Assembly: GCA_964533935.1 (NCBI GenBank)
Contig: CAZHOG010000003.1
Span: forward strand, 60,761 to 124,760
From: RUG14121 sp964533935
GTDB taxonomy: Bacteria > Bacillota_I > Bacilli_A > RF39 > UBA660
Length of the DNA stretch: 64,000 nucleotides
Direction of reading: 5' to 3'
Below are positions 10,001-18,738 of the stretch, in pieces; position 1 is the stretch's first letter, and every line of letters begins with the position of its first letter. Both the position numbers and the translations under genes were made by a program. The notes beneath the pieces were generated by a model. That model worked only from the letters and a program-made list of their open reading frames with translations. It searched no databases and was not told the origin of the DNA.

Positions 10001-10729
10001 TTGAATCAATGGTCTAAGTTCTGGAGAAATAACTGGTAATACAGTTAATACCATCCATTCAGGTCTATTACCTGACTCAGCAAATGAAACTAAACAATCT
10101 AAACGTTTAACAAGTCTTAATTTCTTTTGACCAGATGCGTTTTCGATTTCTTTTCTTAAATCTTCAATTTCTTTATCAAGATCAACTTCAGCAAGTAATT
10201 CTCTAATTGCTTCAGCACCCATACCAACTTTAAATGTGTTTCCATATTTTTCATAGTATGCTCTATATTCTTTATCTGATAAAGTTTGTTTTTTCTCTAA
10301 AGGACATTTTCCAGGATCAATAACAACATAACTTACAAAGTAAATTACTTCTTCAAGATCTCTTGGAGACATATCTAATACAAGACCCATCTTAGATGGA
10401 ATTCCTTTAAAAAACCAAATGTGAGAACAAGGAGATGCAAGTTCAATATGTCCCATACGTTCACGACGTACTTTAGAACTAGTAACTTCTACTCCACATC
10501 TATCACATACAACATTTTTGTATCTTAATCTCTTGTATTTTCCACAAGAACATTCAAAATCTTTTGTAGGTCCAAAAATCTTTTCACAGAATAAACCATC
10601 TCTTTCAGGTTTTAATGTACGATAATTGATTGTTTCTGGTTTTTTAACTTCACCATATGACCAACTTAGGATTTTTTCAGGAGAAGCAATCCCTATTTTA
10701 ATACCATTAAAATTATTAGCTTCTATCAT
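7061..10729 (-). CDS. rpoC: DNA-directed RNA polymerase subunit beta'
   Basis: 1222 residues, the usual length for Bacilli (about 1200). The N-terminal zinc-binding cysteines are in [11 protein letters not shown]...CDRCGVE (about residues 60-82). The catalytic Mg-binding loop [12 protein letters not shown] is near 450, and the second zinc site [16 protein letters not shown] is near 890-905. The bridge helix/trigger loop region includes [24 protein letters not shown]. The ATG overlaps the end of rpoB by four bases, so the two subunits are coupled. It ends at a strong terminator. No unusual insertion is seen. Confidence 0.99.
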   Translation of the reverse strand: [1222 protein letters not shown]

Positions 10730-13700
10730 AGTAAATCACTCTCCTCATTTAAATCTTCTAAATCTTCTGGAAAATCAATTTCTTCCTCTTCTTCTTCGAA
10801 TTCATCAATTTCTTCTACAATTGGTTCTGGATCTGCAGGTTCTTCAAAAGTTTCAGCGTCAATTTGTTCAATTTTTACCGCTTCCTCTTGATCTTCTTCA
10901 ACTTCCATATCTTTGAAATCAACTAATTCATTATCTTTATTTAATATTTGAATATCAAGACCTAGTGCTTGTAATTCTTTTATTAATACTCTAAAGCTCT
11001 CTGGAACACCAGCTTGGTTAATAGTTTTACCTTTTACTAATGCTTCATAAACTTTAACACGACCAACTACATCATCTGATTTAACAGTTAAGATTTCTTG
11101 TAGAACATGTGCAGCACCATATGCATATAATGCCCAAACTTCCATTTCTCCAAATCTTTGTCCACCAAATTGTGCTTTACCACCTAAAGGTTGTTGTGTA
11201 ACAAGTGAATAAGGTCCTGTTGCACGAGCATGTAATTTGTCATCAACCATGTGGTGTAATTTAACCATGTACATAACACCAACATTAATTTTATTATCGA
11301 ATGGTTCACCAGTACGTCCATTAATTAATGTAACTTTTCCATCTTCTGGCATACCAGCTTCACGCATTTCTTCATGAATATCTTCTAAGTTTGCACCATC
11401 AAATACTGGAGTGGCATATTTAACACCTAAATTTTTACCAGCTAATCCTAAATGCATTTCTAATACTTGTCCAATGTTCATACGAGAAGGAACTCCTAAT
11501 GGATTTAACATGATATCAACTGGACGACCATCTGGTAAATATGGCATATCTTCTTCTGGTAAGATTAATGATATAACACCTTTATTACCATGTCTTCCTG
11601 ACATCTTATCTCCAACTTGAATTTTTCTCTTTTGAATTATATATACTCTAATAATTTTGAATACACCAGCAGGTAATTCATCACTATTTTCTTTTGTATA
11701 AACTTTAACATCATGAACAATACCATCTGCTCCATGATCTACTCTTAATGAAGTATCTCTTACTTCACGAGTTTTCTCACCAAATATAGCATGTAATAGT
11801 TTTTCTTCACTAGTTAATTCTTGTACTCCTTTTGGAGTTACTTTACCAACTAAAATATCACCTTCATGTACTTCAGTACCAATTCTGATAATACCTTCGC
11901 TGCTTAAGTTTTTACGTGCATCTTCAGAAATATTTGGAATATCTCTTGTAATTTCTTCAGGTCCAAGTTTAGTATCACGACATTCAATATCATAATGTTC
12001 AAGATGTAATGATGTATAAGCATCATCTTTAACTAATTTTTCACTTAAAATTACAGCATCTTCATAGTTATATCCATTATATGTCATGAATGCAACAGTC
12101 ATATTTTTACCAACTGCTAATTCTCCTCTTTGAGTAGATGGTCCATCAGCAATAACTTGACCCATTTTAATTTTGTCACCTTTTTTAACTAAAGGAACAT
12201 GATTTATACAAGTTGCAGCATTACTTCTTTCATAGTTAGCTAAATAATAAGTATCTTTGCCTTTAGCATTTTTAACTATAATTTTCTTAGAATCAACATA
12301 ATCTATAACTCCATCAGCTTTTGAAACTACTGAAGATCCAGAATATTTAGCTGCTACACATTCAACACCAGTACCAACAATTGGTGATTCTGTTGTTAAA
12401 AGTGGAACTGCTTGACGTTGCATGTTGGCACCCATCAATGTTCTGTGGGCATCATCATAATCCAAGAAAGGAATACAACTAGTAGTAATAGCAACGATTT
12501 GTGCTGGAGAAACGTCTACAAAGTTTACTTCTTCACGTTTAGCCATAACGTTGTCGCCATTCATTCTAACTACAACTTCATCATCTATTATTCTATTATT
12601 ATCATCCATTGCAACTGTTGCTTGAGAAATAAAATAATCTTTTTCTTCATCAGCAGTTAAATAACAAATTTCATCTGTAACTACACCATCAACAACTTTA
12701 TGATATGGAGTCATTACAAATCCATAATCATTTATTTTTGCATATCCAGCTAATGATGTAATTAACCCGATATTTTGTCCTTCTGGTGATTCTATTGGAC
12801 ATATTCTACCATAGTGAGATGGATTGATATCACGAACATCCATACCAGCTCTTTCACGAGAAAGTCCGCCTGGCCCTAGAGATGATAAACGTCTCTTATC
12901 AGTTAATTCAGCTAATGGATTAATTTGTTCCATGAATTTTGATAATTGAGAACTACCAAAGAATTCTTTTAATACAGCAGTAACAGGTCTAATATTAATC
13001 AAAGATTTTGGAGTAACATTTTCAAGTTCTTGAGTAGTCATTCTTTCACGAATAACTCTTTCCATTCTTGCCATACCAACTCTAAATTGTCCTTGGATTA
13101 ATTCTCCAACTTGTCTAACACGACGATTTCCTAAATTATCGATTTCATCATCATTTCCAATACCATCTTGTAAATTTAAATAATAAGAAATTGATGCATA
13201 AATATCAGAAATAGTTAATCTTCTAACATCGATAGATTGATCATTACCAATAACTTTAATAATTTTTGTATCATCATTTTTATCATAAACTAATATTTCT
13301 TGAATTTGATCATAATCATCTAAATCTTCATTAATAATAGTTTTCTTAAGACCATAACCAGCTTCTAAAGCAGGTTTGATTTCTTCTAATACTTTTTTGT
13401 TAACTACAGTACCTTGTGCAGCAACAACTTTACCATTTTCATCCTTAATATCTTCAGCTAATGTACAATTAAGTAAACGATCTGCAACATTTAATTTTTT
13501 ATTAAATTTGTAACGACCTACTTTAGCTAAATCATAACGGAATTTATCAAAGAATCTAACAACTAATTGATTTTTTGCTGAATCTAAAGTAGCAGGTTCC
13601 CCTGGTCTTAATTTTTCAAAAATTTCAATTAATGCTTCATCAGTATTTTTAGTTGTATCTTTTTCAAAAGAATTAGCAATATATTGATTTTCACCAAATA

Positions 13701-14328
13701 CACTTATAATATCTTCATCACTAGATAAACCTAATGCACGTAAGAATGTTGTAATAGGTACTTTTCTTGTACGGTCTATTCTAACATAGTAAACATCCCT
13801 AGCGTCCAATTCATATTCTAGCCAAGTTCCTTTATTTGGAATAATTTCACCGTTAACAATACGACGACCATTTTTATCTATTTCTTTTTTGAAATAAACA
13901 GATGGACTACGTACTAATTGAGAAACAATAACACGTTCTGCACCATTTATAATAAATGTTCCAGCATCAGTCATCATAGGCATATCACCTAAGAAGATTT
14001 CTTGTTCTTTTACTTCTCCAGTTTCATGGATGAATACTCTTGCTTGAACCTTTAAAGGCATAGCATAAGTAACCATTCTTTCTTTTGATTCCTTGATTGA
14101 ATATCTAGGCTCGTCAAAAGAATAGTCACCGAAATCAAGAGTCACATTACCTGTAAAACTTTCAACAGGAAATAAATCCTCAAATATTTCCTTTATTCCT
14201 TCTTCTAAAAACCAATTGTATGATTTTTTTTGGATTTCCAACAAATCCGTAAGCTCCATAGTGTTTTTTGACTTTGAGAATGTGCGTCTTTCAGCATAAT
14301 CTCCAAATTTTTTAACTTTATAAGCCAC
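10726..14328 (-). CDS. rpoB: DNA-directed RNA polymerase subunit beta
   Basis: 1200 residues starting at GTG 14328 behind GGGGTGA. All core regions are present, including GQNIGLI, the GDKMSGRHGNKGV active-site block and the C-terminal KPGRFGQ-equivalent LGGKAQFGGQRFGEMEVWALYAYGAAHVLQE. The C-terminus carries an acidic tail of about 50 residues rich in Glu and Asp. The rifampicin-binding cluster differs from the sensitive consensus: it reads KFMEQINPLAELTDKRRLS, with Asp where E. coli has His526 and Lys where it has Gln513. A perfect TTGACA promoter lies in the upstream gene's end, so rpoBC has its own start of transcription. Confidence 0.99.
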   Translation of the reverse strand: MAYKVKKFGDYAERRTFSKSKNTMELTDLLEIQKKSYNWFLEEGIKEIFEDLFPVESFTGNVTLDFGDYSFDEPRYSIKESKERMVTYAMPLKVQARVFIHETGEVKEQEIFLGDMPMMTDAGTFIINGAERVIVSQLVRSPSVYFKKEIDKNGRRIVNGEIIPNKGTWLEYELDARDVYYVRIDRTRKVPITTFLRALGLSSDEDIISVFGENQYIANSFEKDTTKNTDEALIEIFEKLRPGEPATLDSAKNQLVVRFFDKFRYDLAKVGRYKFNKKLNVADRLLNCTLAEDIKDENGKVVAAQGTVVNKKVLEEIKPALEAGYGLKKTIINEDLDDYDQIQEILVYDKNDDTKIIKVIGNDQSIDVRRLTISDIYASISYYLNLQDGIGNDDEIDNLGNRRVRQVGELIQGQFRVGMARMERVIRERMTTQELENVTPKSLINIRPVTAVLKEFFGSSQLSKFMEQINPLAELTDKRRLSSLGPGGLSRERAGMDVRDINPSHYGRICPIESPEGQNIGLITSLAGYAKINDYGFVMTPYHKVVDGVVTDEICYLTADEEKDYFISQATVAMDDNNRIIDDEVVVRMNGDNVMAKREEVNFVDVSPAQIVAITTSCIPFLDYDDAHRTLMGANMQRQAVPLLTTESPIVGTGVECVAAKYSGSSVVSKADGVIDYVDSKKIIVKNAKGKDTYYLANYERSNAATCINHVPLVKKGDKIKMGQVIADGPSTQRGELAVGKNMTVAFMTYNGYNYEDAVILSEKLVKDDAYTSLHLEHYDIECRDTKLGPEEITRDIPNISEDARKNLSSEGIIRIGTEVHEGDILVGKVTPKGVQELTSEEKLLHAIFGEKTREVRDTSLRVDHGADGIVHDVKVYTKENSDELPAGVFKIIRVYIIQKRKIQVGDKMSGRHGNKGVISLILPEEDMPYLPDGRPVDIMLNPLGVPSRMNIGQVLEMHLGLAGKNLGVKYATPVFDGANLEDIHEEMREAGMPEDGKVTLINGRTGEPFDNKINVGVMYMVKLHHMVDDKLHARATGPYSLVTQQPLGGKAQFGGQRFGEMEVWALYAYGAAHVLQEILTVKSDDVVGRVKVYEALVKGKTINQAGVPESFRVLIKELQALGLDIQILNKDNELVDFKDMEVEEDQEEAVKIEQIDAETFEEPADPEPIVEEIDEFEEEEEEIDFPEDLEDLNEESDLL

Positions 14329-14401
14329 AATTTCACCCCAATATCTAAATATTTATTTTAGCGCTCTGCCAAAGAAAAAATTAACACGTCACCAATTTAT
14401 A

Positions 14402-14430
14402 ATTTTATCAGTAACATACCTTAATGTCAA
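14402..14430 (-). promoter_or_regulatory. Sigma-A promoter of rpoBC
   Basis: TTGACA (14425-14430), 17-bp spacer, TAAAAT (14402-14407) on the minus strand. The -35 box overlaps the stop codon of the preceding methyltransferase gene. The transcript would have a leader of about 65 nt before the GTG of rpoB. Confidence 0.75.
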
Positions 14431-15017
14431 CATATTTTAGCTTTATAAATATAAAAACCTTTATCTTTGTCCATTAATTCTACTTTATAGTATTTTTCTA
14501 ATTCCTTAGCAATACTTTTAGCTCCTTGATCCTTTCGGATAACAAACCAAAGTTCACCATCTATATTTAAAAATTCTCTAGCTTTATCAAGAATTTCTAA
14601 AACAACTTTTTTCCCCGCTCTTATTGGAGGATTACTCACAACAATATTATATTTTCCGGTAACATTTTCATAAATATTGCTTTCCAATACTTTTGCCTTA
14701 ATATTGTTTTCCTTTATGTTCATTTCTGTTAAATGAACTGCCCTTTTATTTATATCAACCATCGTAACATCATAATTCATTATTTTGGCAAGTGAAATAC
14801 CTATAAATCCATATCCACAACCAACATCTAAAATATTTAAATTTTTTTCACAATTTTTAATAATTGTTTCAATTAAAAGTTTACTTCCATAATCTAAATG
14901 ATTTTTTGAAAACACTCCATTATCACTATTGAATCTCAATAAAAAGCCACCATTTTCATAATTAATGGTCCTAAGTTCGCTCTTTAAATTTTCATTGTTA
15001 GTAAAATAATGTGCCAA
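14427..15017 (-). CDS. Class I SAM-dependent methyltransferase, RsmC-like (YbxB type)
   Basis: 196 residues. The SAM motif NILDVGCGYGFIGISLAKI is near residue 60, an acidic VDINKRAV motif follows, and the catalytic NPPIRAGKKVV (NPPF/I motif of guanine-N2 methyltransferases) is near residue 130. This is the MTS domain of RsmC without its N-terminal duplicate, as in Bacillus YbxB, which likewise sits just upstream of rpoB. It probably methylates a guanine in 16S rRNA, but the target is inference. It starts at TTG 15017 behind GGTGA, and ATG is not available. Confidence 0.85.
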   Translation of the reverse strand: MAHYFTNNENLKSELRTINYENGGFLLRFNSDNGVFSKNHLDYGSKLLIETIIKNCEKNLNILDVGCGYGFIGISLAKIMNYDVTMVDINKRAVHLTEMNIKENNIKAKVLESNIYENVTGKYNIVVSNPPIRAGKKVVLEILDKAREFLNIDGELWFVIRKDQGAKSIAKELEKYYKVELMDKDKGFYIYKAKIC

Positions 15018-15096
15018 AAAATCACCATTTTCTAAAAAGTTCCAAGTGCTTTCATTATACTATAATATAAATTTATAGTCAATTACATTATTTCAT

Positions 15097-15123
15097 TAAA
15101 AAAATGAAGAATACATCTTCATT
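15097..15123 (-). terminator. Terminator downstream of ftsK
   Basis: Stem AATGAAGA/TCTTCATT with a 5-nt loop and a seven-T run on the minus strand. It lies 5 bp after the stop of the small ORF at 15128-15241. Confidence 0.8.
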
Positions 15124-15127
15124 TTAA

Positions 15128-15241
15128 TTAACATTGATCAGTACAATACGCAGAATATGAAGTTATTAATTTTTTATTCCATGTATTTGATGAATTTATA
15201 AACATCTTATATGTATATAAGGTTTGTTCACTACTCTTCAC
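15128..15241 (-). CDS. Possible 37-residue small protein overlapping the end of ftsK
   Basis: A GTG at 15241 opens a frame that overlaps the last codons of ftsK by 11 bp and ends just before the terminator. The product would be MKSSEQTLYTYK, then a short segment ending SAYCTDQC. It has no membrane segment and two Cys in the last five residues. An internal ATG at 15205 would give 25 residues. The ribosome binding site is weak (TTAGAG). It fills the space between ftsK and its terminator exactly, but coding potential over so short a frame is unproven. Confidence 0.3.
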   Translation of the reverse strand: MKSSEQTLYTYKMFINSSNTWNKKLITSYSAYCTDQC

Positions 15242-17447
15242 CATTATTCTCTAATTTAACTAATACTTCACGAGGTTTAGAACCATTTTGTGGTCCTATT
15301 ATTCCTCTTTCTTCTAACAAATCAACTATTCTTGCAGCTCTATTATAACCAAGTCTAAATCTTCTTTGTAATAATGAAGCACTAATTTTACCATTTTGAA
15401 TAGCAAATTCAACAACTTCATTATATATTGGATCATCATATTCTTCTTTTTCTCCAGATCCCCCAGTAGAACCAGATGATACAGGTTCATCTAAATTCAT
15501 AGCTTCATCATAAGTTGCAACTTGTTCTTTGCAAACATAATCAATTACTCTTCTAATTTCATCATCAGATATAAAACATCCTTGAATACGTTGTGGAACA
15601 TTTTCACCCATTGGAAGGAATAACATATCTCCTTTTCCAAGTAATTTTTCAGCACCACCCATATCTAAGATTGTTCTTGAATCTATATTTGATGCAACTG
15701 CAAAAGCAATTCTTGATGGAATGTTTGCTTTAACTACACCTGTAATAACATCTGTTGATGGTCTTTGTGTAGCAACAATTAAATGAATTCCTGCAGCACG
15801 AGCCATTTGTGTAATACGCATTATTGAATCTTCAACATCTTTTGCAGCAACTAACATTAAATCTGCAAGTTCATCTATTATTACAACTAAATAATGCATT
15901 TTTTTCTTAATGTTTTCTGGATGTTTTTGATTTTCTTTAACAATCATATTATTATAAGCTTCAATATTTTTTACTCCAGTATCACTAAATACATCATAAC
16001 GTCTTTCCATTTCTGCAACTACTTTTTGTAATGCTATAGAAGCTTTTTTCGGATTAGTAATTACTGGAATCAATAAATGTGGAACACCATTGTAATTTGA
16101 CAATTCAACCTTCTTTGGATCTACTAAAACTAATTTACATTCATCAGGTCTATATTTCATTAAAATAGATGCAATAATACTGTTGGTACATACTGATTTA
16201 CCACTACCAGTAGAACCAGCAATTAATAAGTGTGGCATTTTAGACAAATCTGCAAGTTTGCCATTACCCATAATATCTTTTCCTAAGGCAACATTTATTT
16301 TTCCACTATCTTGAGAATTATTTATTAATATTTCTTTAATCTTAACTGGTGAAACAATAGCATTTGGTATTTCAATTCCAACTGTACTTTTTCCTGGAAT
16401 TGGTGCTTGAATTCTTACATCTTTTGCAGCAAGTGCCAAAGATATTTCTTTATTAATAGCACTTATTCTACTTAATTTTGTTCCAGCAGGTACTGTTATT
16501 TCATATTGTGTAACAGCAGGGCCTACGTGAATTTCTACAACTTTACCAGCAATTTGAAAATCTGATAATACTCTTTCAAGAGTATCTTTATTTGATTTAA
16601 TAAATTCAGTTGAATTAGTTTTCTTTGGTTTTTGTGGATCATCAAGTAAATTAAGTGGTGGTAATTTATAATTACTTACTACTATATCAGTATCTTTAAC
16701 TGGTGCTAAAGTTTCAGGGATTTTTTGAGCTCCAACTTTTAATTCATCAACACTAGAAATAATAATCTTATCATCTTTTTTAGATTCATCTTCTTCATCT
16801 TCATATTCTAAGGTATCAACATTAAATTTCTTCTTAGGTTCTTTTTCTTTATGTTCTCTTTTAAATATTCCAAATACTTTTTTTAACATATCAGTTAAAG
16901 TAATTTCAAATAACATAATAAAACCAAATAACGCTAATATTACTAAAACTATTAATGTTCCTTTTTCACCAAAACATGTTGCAAAAATAAATGCAAAAAA
17001 GGCTCCAATAATTCCTCCACCAATTGAAATTGAAGTTTGACCTGTTGTTCCGATTTTAGCTGTTGCGCTTATTGTTGCAATTCTATTCATAAAATTATCT
17101 ATTGTTGTTTTTAATATATCAGATGATTTAGCACATTCTTGAATAAATGGAATATGTGACCAAACTAATAAAACTATTAATAATATATATATTCCAATTA
17201 ATCTAGATGTAAAAAAGTTAGGCATTTTTCTTTTGAAAAGCATATAAGCTCCTAAAAATAAAACTAATAATAATATTAAAACCCACCAATTGCCTAATAA
17301 GAACATAGCAAACTTTTTAATTAAATTACCTACTGGTCCAAATCCTACCCCAATTATACCAATTAGAATAAGTAATAAACCTGTTAATTCTACACTATAT
17401 TGAAAACTTTCTTTTTCAGTTTGTTTACTTTTTTTCTTCTTTGCCAT
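15231..17447 (-). CDS. ftsK: DNA translocase FtsK/SpoIIIE
   Basis: A 738-residue septal DNA pump. Four membrane helices lie in the first ~190 residues, followed by an acidic/Lys linker and the RecA-like motor with Walker A GSTGSGKSVC (near 415) and Walker B VVIIDELADLM (near 520). The C-terminal gamma winged helix is present (ASLLQRRFRLGYNRAARIVDLLEERGIIGP), which reads the orienting DNA sequences. In a spore former this one protein probably also serves as SpoIIIE and moves the chromosome into the forespore; that role is inference from the sporulation genes around. The ATG follows AAGGTGA. Confidence 0.96.
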   Translation of the reverse strand: MAKKKKSKQTEKESFQYSVELTGLLLILIGIIGVGFGPVGNLIKKFAMFLLGNWWVLILLLVLFLGAYMLFKRKMPNFFTSRLIGIYILLIVLLVWSHIPFIQECAKSSDILKTTIDNFMNRIATISATAKIGTTGQTSISIGGGIIGAFFAFIFATCFGEKGTLIVLVILALFGFIMLFEITLTDMLKKVFGIFKREHKEKEPKKKFNVDTLEYEDEEDESKKDDKIIISSVDELKVGAQKIPETLAPVKDTDIVVSNYKLPPLNLLDDPQKPKKTNSTEFIKSNKDTLERVLSDFQIAGKVVEIHVGPAVTQYEITVPAGTKLSRISAINKEISLALAAKDVRIQAPIPGKSTVGIEIPNAIVSPVKIKEILINNSQDSGKINVALGKDIMGNGKLADLSKMPHLLIAGSTGSGKSVCTNSIIASILMKYRPDECKLVLVDPKKVELSNYNGVPHLLIPVITNPKKASIALQKVVAEMERRYDVFSDTGVKNIEAYNNMIVKENQKHPENIKKKMHYLVVIIDELADLMLVAAKDVEDSIMRITQMARAAGIHLIVATQRPSTDVITGVVKANIPSRIAFAVASNIDSRTILDMGGAEKLLGKGDMLFLPMGENVPQRIQGCFISDDEIRRVIDYVCKEQVATYDEAMNLDEPVSSGSTGGSGEKEEYDDPIYNEVVEFAIQNGKISASLLQRRFRLGYNRAARIVDLLEERGIIGPQNGSKPREVLVKLENNGEE

Positions 17448-17521
17448 ACTTTATCACCTTATCATAATTAAATTATAAACTATTTACTTGTAATTTGCAA
17501 AAGCATTTACTATTTTTAGAC

Positions 17522-17552
17522 AAATAAAAATGACTTATAAATAAGTCATTTT
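17522..17552 (-). terminator. Terminator of thiI
   Basis: Stem AAAATGACTTAT/ATAAGTCATTTT with T-rich minus-strand 3' side, overlapping the thiI stop. Confidence 0.8.
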
Positions 17553-18738
17553 ATAAAATATCTTCAAATTCGTTTACTATCTTATTACTAATATTAATAA
17601 TTTCATGTTCTTTAATTGCTTCAGATATCAATTCTTCCCAAGGAATCTTTTTTTCATATTCTTCGCATTTAGCTATTTCAGGATTAATAACTGGATGTTT
17701 AGGGACAAAAATTGTACAACAATCTTCAAATGGTAATATACTTGTTTCAAATGTTTTAATATTATTAGCAATATCTATTATTTCTAATTTATCAAAACAA
17801 GCAAGAGGCCTAATAACTGGCATTTTAATTACACTATTAATTGCATTCATACTTGTTAAAGTTTGACTAGCAACTTGACCAATGCTTTCACCATTTATTA
17901 AAATACTACAACGATTTCGATATGCAATTTTAGAAGAAATTCGATACATCATTCTTCTCATTATTGTAATCAAATATTCGTGTTCAATATTTTTATATAT
18001 CGCTTCTTGAATCTTTGTGAAATTAATAACATGTAGTTTTAAATTTCCATTATAATTTGTTAATATTCTTGCTAATTCTTTTACTTTATTTTTTGCTTCT
18101 AATGATGTATGTGGAGGACTTTCAAAATAAATTGCTTCGAGTCTTACTCCACGCTTACAAGTTAAGTATCCAGCAACTGGAGAATCAATTCCACCTGACA
18201 ACATTAATAATCCTTTACCTAATGTTCCAACCGGATAACCACCTGCTCCAACTATTTTATCAAAATAAATATAGAATGCATCATTTCTTAATTCAACATT
18301 AATTAATAAATCTGGATTATGAACATCAACAGAAATATTTTCTTTATTTTTTAAAACAACAGCACCTAAATCTCTACTTATTTCCATACTATTTTTTTCT
18401 ATTTTTTTGTTACTTCTTTTAGTTTCAACTTTAAAAGTTTTAAAATCTTTTTGACTTATTAATTCAATTAAGCTTTTATCTAATTCTTCAAAATCATTGC
18501 TAATTTTATAACCAATGATAATTTCATGAATTCCAAAAATAGTTTTTAATTTATTTGTTACTTCTTCAAAATTATCATCATTTAAAAAAATAAACATTCT
18601 TCCTTTATCAAATTGAATTTTAACATTAAAATCAACTAATGCTTCAGCAATATTTCTCTTTAATGCACTTAAAAATAATCCAATATTATCTTTTTTAGTT
18701 GTCAATTCTCCATATTTAATTATTATAATTTTTTCCAT
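17551..18738 (-). CDS. thiI: tRNA 4-thiouridine synthase ThiI
   Basis: 395 residues. The N-terminal ferredoxin-like and THUMP domains (about 1-165) bind tRNA. The PP-loop MLSGGIDSPVAGYL (near 180) adenylates U8. The C-terminal rhodanese domain of E. coli ThiI is absent, as in most Firmicutes, so sulfur must come from a dedicated cysteine desulfurase, and one is encoded two genes upstream. The DCCTIFVPKHP Cys cluster near 345 is typical of this short class. It starts at ATG behind AAAGGAGC and overlaps the preceding gene by 16 bp. Confidence 0.95.
   Translation of the reverse strand: MEKIIIIKYGELTTKKDNIGLFLSALKRNIAEALVDFNVKIQFDKGRMFIFLNDDNFEEVTNKLKTIFGIHEIIIGYKISNDFEELDKSLIELISQKDFKTFKVETKRSNKKIEKNSMEISRDLGAVVLKNKENISVDVHNPDLLINVELRNDAFYIYFDKIVGAGGYPVGTLGKGLLMLSGGIDSPVAGYLTCKRGVRLEAIYFESPPHTSLEAKNKVKELARILTNYNGNLKLHVINFTKIQEAIYKNIEHEYLITIMRRMMYRISSKIAYRNRCSILINGESIGQVASQTLTSMNAINSVIKMPVIRPLACFDKLEIIDIANNIKTFETSILPFEDCCTIFVPKHPVINPEIAKCEEYEKKIPWEELISEAIKEHEIINISNKIVNEFEDIL

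Noticed and set aside
10626..10916. Plus-strand frame of 96 codons opposite the rpoB/rpoC junction
   Set aside because: It is antisense to the acidic tail of RpoB; the Leu/Pro-rich product is the mirror of a Glu/Asp-rich coding strand and has no ribosome binding site.
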